Assembly: GCA_030612485.1 (NCBI GenBank)
Contig: JAUWNS010000057.1
Coordinates: 1 to 12,743 of the forward strand
DNA length: 12,743 bases
Direction of reading: 5' to 3'
Source: Candidatus Bipolaricaulota bacterium
GTDB lineage: Bacteria > Bipolaricaulota > Bipolaricaulia > UBA7950 > UBA9294
In this document: positions 7,936-12,743 of the stretch, one piece after another
Layout of the letters: each line of letters begins with the position of its first letter
Numbering within the stretch: position 1 is the stretch's first letter
Translations under genes and position numbers: made by a program
The notes under the pieces: model-generated
Database searches by the model: none
What the model saw: only the letters and a program-made list of their open reading frames with translations
What the model was told of the DNA's origin: nothing

Positions 7936-8183
7936 CTCCTCCGGCGAGGACGGGCATCGGGGATCATCCGCGGCTCACCGATATAGGGTAAGAGCGCGAG
8001 TTTACGGGCACGGTTGATTTGCAGTGCCGCATGCCGTTGGTGTTTTGTACACAGCCGTGTCGCTCGTTTAGGGAGGATCTTCCCTAGACGGTTCATGTAC
8101 TGTTTCAGTTCTTCGGGTTTCTTGTAGTCGAGGGTGATATTGCGTTCACAGACTCGGCAGATTTGTCTTCGTTTGTAGAACAT
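7932..8183 (-). CDS. rpsR: 30S ribosomal protein S18
   Basis: An 83-residue basic protein with the S18 core: RQICRVCERNI, PEELKQYMNRLGKILPKR, RLCTKHQRHAALQINRARKLALLPYIG. S18 binds S6 on the platform of the small ribosomal subunit. The CxxC at the N-terminus plus CTKH suggests a zinc-ribbon-retaining form of S18. The C-terminus is a short arginine tail. The ATG at 8183 lies 3 nt after the ssb stop, and a GGAGGAGG tract inside the end of ssb can serve as its ribosome binding site (spacing about 14 nt, rather long). The order rpsF-ssb-rpsR is the common bacterial arrangement. Confidence 0.96.
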   Translation of the reverse strand: MFYKRRQICRVCERNITLDYKKPEELKQYMNRLGKILPKRATRLCTKHQRHAALQINRARKLALLPYIGEPRMIPDARPRRRR

Positions 8184-8186
8184 GAC

Positions 8187-8603
8187 TTAAAAAGGAACCT
8201 CCTCCTCTTCTTTCTTAGCGGGTTGTTCATTACCAGCGGGAACCGTTCCCGGCTCGTTGGCAGAGCGCGGTTGACCTCCCAGGAATTGAACATTCTGGGC
8301 GACGACTTCAGTCATCTTTCGCTTATCACCTTCCTGGGTTTCAAAGGTGTGAATGCGCAGTCTGCCCTCTACGGCGACAGAGCGTCCCTTGCTCAAGTAA
8401 TTAGCGCAGTTCTCTGCCTGCGAGCCCCAAGCCACGATCGGTACAAAGGTTACATCCTCCTGCAACTGACCAGATTTGTCCTTGTACTGGCGGTTGACCG
8501 CGATGCTGAACTTAGTGCGTGCCGTGCCGCTTGCCGTGTACTGGAGTTCAGGATCCGCTGTGAGGTTCCCGATCAGGATTACCTTGTTGAAGCTTGCCGA
8601 CAT
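8187..8603 (-). CDS. ssb: Single-stranded DNA-binding protein
   Basis: 138 residues. The OB fold covers about residues 1-105: FNKVILIGNLTADPEL, TKFSIAVNR, DVTFVPIVAWGSQAENCANYLSKG, GRLRIHTFE. A short linker follows, then an acidic tail EEEEVPF, equivalent to the DDDIPF-type tip that recruits repair and replication partners. SSB protects single-stranded DNA in replication, recombination and repair. GGGGAG lies about 7 nt before the ATG. It sits between rpsF (14 bp gap) and rpsR (3 bp gap), consistent with one transcript from the promoter at 8937-8965. The tail is relevant because repair helicase and nuclease genes lie downstream in the same direction. Confidence 0.97.
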   Translation of the reverse strand: MSASFNKVILIGNLTADPELQYTASGTARTKFSIAVNRQYKDKSGQLQEDVTFVPIVAWGSQAENCANYLSKGRSVAVEGRLRIHTFETQEGDKRKMTEVVAQNVQFLGGQPRSANEPGTVPAGNEQPAKKEEEEVPF

Positions 8604-8617
8604 TTTTTTCTCTCCCC

Positions 8618-8905
8618 TTATTTGGAGCGAACAACAATCTGATAACGGAGGATCTCCTCATCAATATTGAGCCGTTCTTTTATGGGCTTTACTCCTTGGG
8701 GTGGAAGTTGGAACAGGGTAAGGCCGTAATACCCTTCGGAGTAGTGGTTGATCTCGTAGGCGAGAACCCGCTTTCCCCAATCGTCAATCTCTTTTATCTC
8801 TCCTCCGTTCTCGGTGATGAACCCGTGAATCCGATCCACTTTTTTTGTACGATCCTCATCAGAGAGATCTGGACGGAGGACGTAAACAATCTCGTATTCT
8901 CTCAC
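8618..8905 (-). CDS. rpsF: 30S ribosomal protein S6
   Basis: 95 residues, the normal S6 length: MREYEIVYVLRPDL, ENGGEIKEIDDWGKRVLAYEINHYSEGYY, KERLNIDEEILRYQIVV. S6 forms a heterodimer with S18 on the 30S platform. The start is GTG at 8905, preceded by GAGGTG at a good distance. It is the first gene of the leftward rpsF-ssb-rpsR-mrfB-mrfA run, and a promoter is recognisable about 30 bp upstream. Nothing is unusual about the protein. Confidence 0.97.
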   Translation of the reverse strand: MREYEIVYVLRPDLSDEDRTKKVDRIHGFITENGGEIKEIDDWGKRVLAYEINHYSEGYYGLTLFQLPPQGVKPIKERLNIDEEILRYQIVVRSK

Positions 8906-8936
8906 TCTTACACCTCGCTATCAGTATCGAACACTA

Positions 8937-8965
8937 ACTTTACCCGGGACGATGATGGAAGTCAA
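8937..8965 (-). promoter_or_regulatory. Sigma-70-type promoter of rpsF
   Basis: On the minus strand there is TTGACT (8965-8960), a 17-nt spacer, and TAAAGT (8942-8937), ending about 31 bp before the GTG start of rpsF. Match to consensus is 5/6 and 4/6. The predicted leader is about 25 nt. It is divergent from the HU promoter, with about 90 bp between the two -35 boxes. Confidence 0.6.
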
Positions 8966-9054
8966 ATCGCATGAAACGCTTTTGTAATCGGAAGAATCGG
9001 CGATAAGAGAAAGAGTCGGTGCGGGTAGATGAGCGCTGGAATGCCCATCCCCTC

Positions 9055-9083
9055 TTGACAGGAGGGCTCTCTGTAACTATAAT
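9055..9083 (+). promoter_or_regulatory. Exact-consensus sigma-70 promoter of the HU gene
   Basis: TTGACA (9055-9060), a 17-nt spacer and TATAAT (9078-9083): a full 12/12 match at the optimal spacing. The -10 box ends 33 bp before the GTG start, giving a leader of about 27 nt. Very strong constitutive expression is expected, fitting an abundant nucleoid protein. Confidence 0.85.
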
Positions 9084-9116
9084 AGTGCAAATTCTCAAAA
9101 GAGAGGGGGTGACAGG

Positions 9117-9443
9117 GTGAACAAAGGAGAGTTTGTAGATAAACTCGCGACAAAAACCGGCTTGACCAAAAAGGATGCGCGCAAGGCTCTTGATGCGATG
9201 ATTGATCTGATCACGAATGCCTTGGTGTCGAACGAGGAGGTCCTCCTGACTGGGTTCGGGAAGTTCGAGGCCCGAGCGCGCAAAGAATCCAAACGGATCA
9301 ATCCTCAGACCCAAAAGCGAATTACTGTCCCGAAGAAAGTTGTTCCGGCCTTCAAACCGGGTAAGAACCTGAAAGACATCGTTGCTAAGAAACTGAAGGC
9401 CGTCAAAGTTGGATCTGAACTCAAAGTGAAGAAAGCAAGATAA
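9117..9443 (+). CDS. hup: HU-family nucleoid DNA-binding protein
   Basis: 108 residues. It has the HU/IHF fold: N-terminal helices (KGEFVDKLATKTGLTKKDARKALDA), the LLTGFGKFEAR strand signature, and the DNA-intercalating arm INPQTQKRITVPKK with its conserved proline. HU bends and compacts DNA as a dimer. The core normally ends near KPGKNLKDIV; here about 18 further, lysine-rich residues follow (KKLKAVKVGSELKVKKAR), which could add non-specific DNA contacts. The GTG at 9117 is supported by GAGGGGGTGA just upstream. It is driven by a perfect promoter and followed by a structured 3' region with an intrinsic terminator. An alternative assignment to IHF or a specialised HU paralogue cannot be excluded. 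Confidence 0.95.
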   Translation: MNKGEFVDKLATKTGLTKKDARKALDAMIDLITNALVSNEEVLLTGFGKFEARARKESKRINPQTQKRITVPKKVVPAFKPGKNLKDIVAKKLKAVKVGSELKVKKAR

Positions 9444-9524
9444 GGTGACACAGGAATGTGTTGCCTTGTCGCTTGCGTGAAGAACGTGGTAAAGAGGTGG
9501 TTTTGTTGCCTCCGGTAAAGCGAC
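9442..9524 (+). ncRNA. Structured 3' region of the HU transcript (hairpin plus long-range helix)
   Basis: Beginning at the HU stop codon, 9442-9452 pairs with 9457-9467 (11 bp including two G-U pairs) around a GGAA tetraloop, with no U-run behind it. Directly after it, GTCGCTT (9468-9474) pairs perfectly with AAGCGAC (9518-9524), enclosing about 43 nt. The last four bases of that helix (9521-9524) are also the first four of the terminator stem, so the two helices compete. I do not recognise a known RNA family. It could be an attenuator, a 3'-derived small RNA or simply a stability element. Confidence 0.4.
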
Positions 9525-9588
9525 AGCTCAAGGATCTTGGACCAAGGGGTTTTGGTGCGGGGCGGATAGTGATTGAGCTGTCGTTTTT
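9521..9588 (+). terminator. Intrinsic terminator after the HU gene
   Basis: CGACAGCTCAA (9521-9531) pairs perfectly with TTGAGCTGTCG (9573-9583), followed by TTTTT (9584-9588). The 41-nt loop is unusually long for a terminator and contains a possible inner hairpin ACCAA/TTGGT (9541-9545 with 9552-9556). Confidence 0.75.
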
Positions 9589-9716
9589 GCTTTCTTTGAA
9601 ACTACTATGTTTTAGATAATCGAATCTCAGGAGGTGGCTATCGAGAAAAGCTTGCCCACGGTAGAGAAGTGATAATGATAGGCTTAGGGATATCAATTAC
9701 ACTGATTTAAGAGTTT

Positions 9717-10047
9717 AAGGAGGATTAGCGATGAAATGGGAAGGATTCAATTTGCCTGTTGGTAATAAACTGAACAAGATCTTTGGGAAGCTTCTTGGGC
9801 AGAAGGGAATGTACTATCTGTTGACGATTGCTGCGCTCGGACTCATCTTGGGTGCTGGCGCGAAGTGGCATCCGCATCCGTAAGAATCAAAGGAGGATTA
9901 ACGATGAAATGGGAAGGATTCAATCTAGGTGCTGGTGAGAAACTGAACAAGATCTTTGGGAAGCTTCTTGGGCAGAAGGGAATGTACTATCTGTTGACGA
10001 TTGCTGCGCTCGGGCTCATCTTGGGTGCCGGCGCGAAGTGGCATCCG
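9717..10047 (+). repeat. Tandem duplication, period 173 bp
   Basis: The block from the ribosome binding site to the last shared codon (9717-9880) recurs at 9890-10047. Differences cluster in codons 8-13, plus two silent changes near the end (GGA/GGG, GCT/GCC) and the two extra codons of copy A. This points to a recent duplication. Confidence 0.85.
9731..9883 (+). CDS. Small single-pass membrane protein, tandem copy A (unknown function)
   Basis: 50 residues. The N-terminal part (1-25) is cationic and amphipathic (NKLNKIFGKLLGQKG), followed by one hydrophobic segment at about 27-44 (MYYLLTIAALGLILGAGA) and a short tail KWHPHP. It is preceded by AAGGAGGATT at ideal spacing. The coding sequence and ribosome binding site are repeated 173 bp downstream with very few changes, and changes in residues 8-13 dominate, which argues for a translated gene. 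No recognised family; the layout loosely recalls the N-terminus of SpoIIIAG-type proteins or type I toxin peptides, neither of which I can support. No convincing promoter is visible in 9589-9716, where I see nothing else. Confidence 0.7.
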   Translation: MKWEGFNLPVGNKLNKIFGKLLGQKGMYYLLTIAALGLILGAGAKWHPHP

Positions 10048-10050
10048 TAG
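9904..10050 (+). CDS. Small single-pass membrane protein, tandem copy B (unknown function)
   Basis: 48 residues, nearly identical to copy A. It differs in residues 9-13 (GAGEK instead of PVGNK, after a shared NL) and lacks the final HP. The same cationic amphipathic N-terminus and single membrane segment are present. AAAGGAGGATT precedes the ATG. A longer in-frame reading from 9865 starts inside the end of copy A and has no ribosome binding site, so I reject it. The two genes lie 20 bp apart and are presumably co-transcribed. Confidence 0.7.
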   Translation: MKWEGFNLGAGEKLNKIFGKLLGQKGMYYLLTIAALGLILGAGAKWHP

Positions 10051-10061
10051 GAATTGCCCAA

Positions 10062-10207
10062 ATGGTTTGATAGATACAAGTTTGCGTTGGCACGAAGCTG
10101 AACAAGGTTTCGAGAAGCTCCTTGCGAAGGGAGGGAGTTACGATCTGCTAATACCCTTTGGTTTGGATGCATCTTATGTATTGGAGGTGACGCGGGTAGG
10201 TGATTAG
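10062..10207 (+). pseudogene. Decayed third copy of the small membrane protein gene
   Basis: Aligned with copies A and B, this stretch starts ATG GTT TGA TAG (two early stops at 10068-10073), continues as VGTKLNK against VGNKLNK, then loses one base near 10100 so that the similarity (EKLLAKGGSYDLL against GKLLGQKGMYYLL) moves to another frame. It ends at a TAG at 10205. No good ribosome binding site precedes it. The similarity is clear by eye at nucleotide level, for instance CTGAACAAG is conserved. The remainder of the gap up to 10297 holds only the ribosome binding site of the next gene. Confidence 0.55.
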
Positions 10208-10297
10208 CTGGGCTATATTTACTCTGTAGTAGTTTTTGCCCTTGATTTGTGCTAAAGTAGACAAAGGTAAGCTCAAATTTCCGAGAAAGGAGAAATT

Positions 10298-11602
10298 GTG
10301 AACCTTCCTGCAAATGCAAGGGCTTATATTTATGGTCTCTGTTTGCTCGCGCTGGCTGCGATTGGGTATTATTCTCTCGACCTTGCGTTTACCTCTGTTG
10401 AGCAGATAATTTCTTTTGTTTTATTCATCACGCTAGGTTTTTTATCAGAAATTTACGCGACCTGGATTCCAGTATATGGAATTGAAATGTCCGGTTCGGT
10501 CGCGATCTACCTGGCATCGCTGTTTATACTTGGTCCTTCTCTGACTGTATTTGTTGCGCTTTTGGCAACACTAGCTTCAGAGATAATGATGCGCTGGGAC
10601 CACTTGAAACGCAGCCCGGTCACATTCATTCATGCGGTAAGCTTCAACGTAGCCCAGTGGGTCGTGACGGTGGCTGCCACGGGGGGCATACTCGTTTTGG
10701 TTCACCGTGTTCCTTTAACTCTTGCATCTATAGAGGACTGTCTTTGGGCTCTTCTGGCTTTTGTCTGCTACGCGGGGATTAATCTTTCTTTGGTGACAGG
10801 AATCGTCTGCTTGACAGAACACAAGCGTTTTTCTTATAGCTTACTGACAGCCTTTAAAGACTTTTTTATTCAATATGTGAGTCTCTTTACCTCTGCACTC
10901 TTGCTCACAGTGCTCTATTCATTATCGATGTGGCATATGTTCTTGGCGATCGTGCCATTAGTGTTGGTCCACGTTTCGTTTCGCAGTTACCTCAGGCTTC
11001 AGACCGAGACGCGCAAGACGTTCGAGAAGATCTCTCGCCTTCTCGATGAGAGGGACCACTACACCGCTGTACACTCGACCGAGGTTGCCGACCTTGCCGT
11101 GAAGATCGCCCAGGAGATGGGGCTTCCCCAGGGGGAGATCGAGAAGGTCGATATTGCAGCCCGGGTTCACGACATCGGCAAGATTGCGGTTCCCGATTCG
11201 ATCCTCCTTAAACCAGGTCCACTGAATGCGGAGGAGTGGGTGACGATGAAGCGCCACCCAGTGATCAGTGCGGAGTTGATCGAGGGATTGGAGATCTATA
11301 AACCAGTGGCAAACGCCGTGCGGCATGAACATGAGCACTGGAACGGGAGCGGCTACCCAAACGGATTAAAGGGAGATCAGATTCCTCTCATTGCACGGAT
11401 AATCACTGCAGCGGATATCTACAACGCCCTCTCCACCGACAGACCGTATCGCAAGGCGTTCTCCCACGAAAAGACGATCGAGATGATCAAGGAGATGAAG
11501 AGCGCGGATCTAGACCCGGTGGTGGCCGATGCCCTATTGCATGTACTTAACTCATTGGAGAATGAATCGTCCCAAGATGCAGATTCTTTACGTGATGGAT
11601 AG
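10298..11602 (+). CDS. Membrane-anchored HD-GYP domain protein, probable cyclic di-GMP phosphodiesterase
   Basis: 434 residues. Residues 1 to about 230 hold six or seven hydrophobic membrane segments of a MASE-like sensor type that I cannot name precisely. A short linker (230-253) leads to the HD-GYP domain: His259, VHDIGK (His291-Asp292), HEHEHWNGSGYP (GYP at 352-354), GDQIPLIARIITAADIYNAL, and DRPYRKAF. HD-GYP enzymes hydrolyse cyclic di-GMP with a two- or three-metal site, and the visible residues suggest an active enzyme. The start is GTG at 10298 behind AAAGGAG. The membrane half is written in distinctly more AT-rich codons than the HD-GYP half. It is followed after 13 bp by the DUF5317 gene. 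The signal sensed is unknown. Confidence 0.92.
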   Translation: MNLPANARAYIYGLCLLALAAIGYYSLDLAFTSVEQIISFVLFITLGFLSEIYATWIPVYGIEMSGSVAIYLASLFILGPSLTVFVALLATLASEIMMRWDHLKRSPVTFIHAVSFNVAQWVVTVAATGGILVLVHRVPLTLASIEDCLWALLAFVCYAGINLSLVTGIVCLTEHKRFSYSLLTAFKDFFIQYVSLFTSALLLTVLYSLSMWHMFLAIVPLVLVHVSFRSYLRLQTETRKTFEKISRLLDERDHYTAVHSTEVADLAVKIAQEMGLPQGEIEKVDIAARVHDIGKIAVPDSILLKPGPLNAEEWVTMKRHPVISAELIEGLEIYKPVANAVRHEHEHWNGSGYPNGLKGDQIPLIARIITAADIYNALSTDRPYRKAFSHEKTIEMIKEMKSADLDPVVADALLHVLNSLENESSQDADSLRDG

Positions 11603-11615
11603 GCGCTGTTAAGGT

Positions 11616-12176
11616 ATGTTCATCATTGGTGCTGTGCTCATCGGGATTATTGTTGGGTACCTGCGCAGAGGGAGGATTGTTCACCTTGCCTCGCTTCGGT
11701 TGCGGTTCTTGTGGGCAATCCCTGTTTCATTGTTGATTCAACTGGCGATCTTCCCCCTTTTCAGCGCGCGCCCCCTCTTCCCGTATGCCACGAGTTCGCT
11801 CCATCTTCTTTCCTATACCCTCATCTTGGTATTCCTTGTGCTCAACTACCGTACCTTCCCTCTTCTTATTATTGGGATGGGGTCGCTGTTGAACCTGCTC
11901 GTGATCGCGGTGAATGGCGGGTACATGCCCTCCTCTCTGACTGCCCTCGCCCACGCGGGAAGCGAGGGGATTGCAACTCGCCTCCTGAAGGATGGTGTGT
12001 ACGGGAATGTTATCCTGATGAGCGAAGGAACACGATTCAATTTCCTGGGGGACCTTCTCTATCTCCCACGGTGGGTCCCGTTTGCCACCGCTTTTAGTCT
12101 AGGGGATCTCATCGTAGCGCTCGGACTCATCTGGCTGATCGCCTGGGGGATGACGCCCAGATTGATCTCTTTTTAA
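11616..12176 (+). CDS. DUF5317 family membrane protein
   Basis: 186 residues with about five membrane segments: near 1-15, 30-48, 62-77, 82-99 and 160-178. The family traits are visible: the SLHLLSYTLILVFLVLNY segment, GSLLNLLVIAVNGGYMPSS, and the C-terminal FLGDLLYLPRW then SLGDLIVALGLIW. The family has no assigned biochemical role. It starts 13 bp after the HD-GYP gene, with a weak AAGG too close to the ATG, so coupling to the upstream gene is likely. The length agrees with other members as I remember them. Confidence 0.85.
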   Translation: MFIIGAVLIGIIVGYLRRGRIVHLASLRLRFLWAIPVSLLIQLAIFPLFSARPLFPYATSSLHLLSYTLILVFLVLNYRTFPLLIIGMGSLLNLLVIAVNGGYMPSSLTALAHAGSEGIATRLLKDGVYGNVILMSEGTRFNFLGDLLYLPRWVPFATAFSLGDLIVALGLIWLIAWGMTPRLISF

Positions 12177-12184
12177 TCAGGGGC

Positions 12185-12209
12185 GTTCCGTGCATAATCA
12201 ATGCGGAAC
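12185..12209 (+). other. Hairpin after the DUF5317 gene
   Basis: GTTCC pairs with GGAAC (12185-12189 with 12205-12209) and GCAT with ATGC (12192-12195 with 12201-12204) around a 5-nt loop. No U-run follows, so it may be a transcript-end stabiliser rather than an intrinsic terminator. Confidence 0.35.
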
Positions 12210-12250
12210 CGGAGCTTTCATTGCGGAGCATATATGGGTTAAGGAAGGAA

Positions 12251-12331
12251 TTTAGTGATTCAACGAGTGAGCGGTTGAGTGATCCAACAGCTTAATCTCC
12301 CGATCATTCAATCTTCCAATCTCTCGATTTC
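12251..12331. repeat. Interspersed palindromic element, copy 2
   Basis: It shares an exact 20-bp block (12294-12313) and the CGAGTGAGCG block (12264-12273) with copy 1 (4698-4717 and 4660-4669). 12273-12284 pairs over all 12 positions (two G-U) with 12302-12313 around a 17-nt loop. 16-bp AATC-phased units occur at 12294-12309 and 12310-12325. It lies between the DUF5317 and transketolase genes; I see no gene in 12177-12373. Confidence 0.6.
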
Positions 12332-12373
12332 CTCACGCCCTCTACAGCAAAAAGCTTTCAAGAAGGAGATCAT

Positions 12374-12743
12374 ATGGTAGATTATGGAGAGCTTGATCGA
12401 CAATGTATCAACACGATTCGTTTCCTTAGTGCTGATGCTATCCAGAACGCAAATTCGGGACACCCGGGGATGCCGATGGGGGCAGCATCGATGGCTTACG
12501 TTCTATGGATCGAACACCTGAAGCACAACCCAGCCGACCCTGCGTGGCCGGACCGCGACCGTTTTGTCCTGTCGGCCGGGCATGGGTCGATGCTCCTATA
12601 TTCACTGCTGCACCTCACCGGGTACGACCTTCCCCTCTCCGAAATAGAGGCGTTTCGCCAGTGGGGGAGCAAAACCCCGGGACACCCAGAGAGTCACCTG
12701 ACCACAGGCGTTGAGGTGACGACCGGTCCGTTGGGACAAGGAG
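12374..12743 (+). CDS. tkt: Transketolase, N-terminal part (cut by window edge)
   Basis: 123 full codons are present of an enzyme usually around 650 residues. Motifs: [28 protein letters not shown], the classical N-terminal signature including the catalytic-site histidine of SGHPG, then [22 protein letters not shown], the region following the first thiamine diphosphate contacts, and PGHPE followed by [12 protein letters not shown]. Transketolase moves two-carbon units between sugar phosphates in the non-oxidative pentose phosphate pathway, using thiamine diphosphate and Mg. The start is supported by AAGGAGAT 4 nt before the ATG. A split two-subunit transketolase would share this N-terminal half, and the window cannot decide between the two. 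Confidence 0.95.
   Translation, partial: MVDYGELDRQCINTIRFLSADAIQNANSGHPGMPMGAASMAYVLWIEHLKHNPADPAWPDRDRFVLSAGHGSMLLYSLLHLTGYDLPLSEIEAFRQWGSKTPGHPESHLTTGVEVTTGPLGQG

Noticed and set aside
9444..9730. Cyclic di-GMP riboswitch controlling the HD-GYP gene
   Set aside because: Isolated matches such as GCCTCCGG occur, but the other conserved blocks of the GEMM consensus are absent.
9865..9903. Upstream start at 9865 for the second microprotein
   Set aside because: It begins inside the end of copy A, without a ribosome binding site, while the ATG at 9904 has an ideal one conserved with copy A.

Overview
The window is about 12.7 kb of gene-dense bacterial chromosome (one strand, both orientations used, roughly mid-50s % GC by eye). 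Nothing in it names the organism. The domain mix (a divergent serine hydroxymethyltransferase fused to a glycine-cleavage T-protein, a YprA/YprB-type helicase-nuclease pair behind rpsF-ssb-rpsR, a DUF5317 membrane protein, an HD-GYP protein with a membrane sensor) would suit a deep-branching, mostly uncultured lineage such as Bipolaricaulota (OP1/Acetothermia) or a Chloroflexi/Firmicutes relative. That placement is a low-confidence inference.

Layout. (1) Positions 4322 to 1, minus strand: a two-gene unit made of a conserved unknown protein with a nucleotidyltransferase-like N-terminus, then, 14 bp later, a single ORF of at least 1060 codons joining SHMT (GlyA) to aminomethyltransferase (GcvT). 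It runs off the left edge. (2) 4323-4727: a non-coding stretch with several perfect hairpins (REP-like) and one copy of an interspersed palindromic element built of 16-bp units. (3) 8905 to 4728, minus strand: rpsF-ssb-rpsR followed without a gap by a YprB/MrfB-like DEDDh exonuclease and a YprA/MrfA-like DExH helicase with a C-terminal cysteine cluster. (4) 8906-9116: divergent promoters, one of them an exact sigma-70 consensus, driving rpsF leftwards and an HU gene rightwards. (5) 9444-9588: strongly structured HU 3' region ending in an intrinsic terminator. (6) 9717-10207: two nearly identical 48-50 residue single-pass membrane microproteins in tandem, and a decayed third copy. (7) 10298-12176: a membrane-anchored HD-GYP protein and a DUF5317 membrane protein. 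(8) 12177-12373: a hairpin plus the second copy of the palindromic element, then the N-terminal third of transketolase, cut by the right edge.

Functional themes. The fused GlyA-GcvT would couple serine/glycine interconversion and glycine cleavage on one polypeptide, both feeding methylene-tetrahydrofolate. The middle block joins replication/translation housekeeping genes (S6, SSB, S18) to a DNA-repair helicase-nuclease pair. The least explained parts are the microprotein array beside the HU terminator structure, the unknown partner gene of the GlyA-GcvT fusion, and the missing start codon of the MrfB-like gene.
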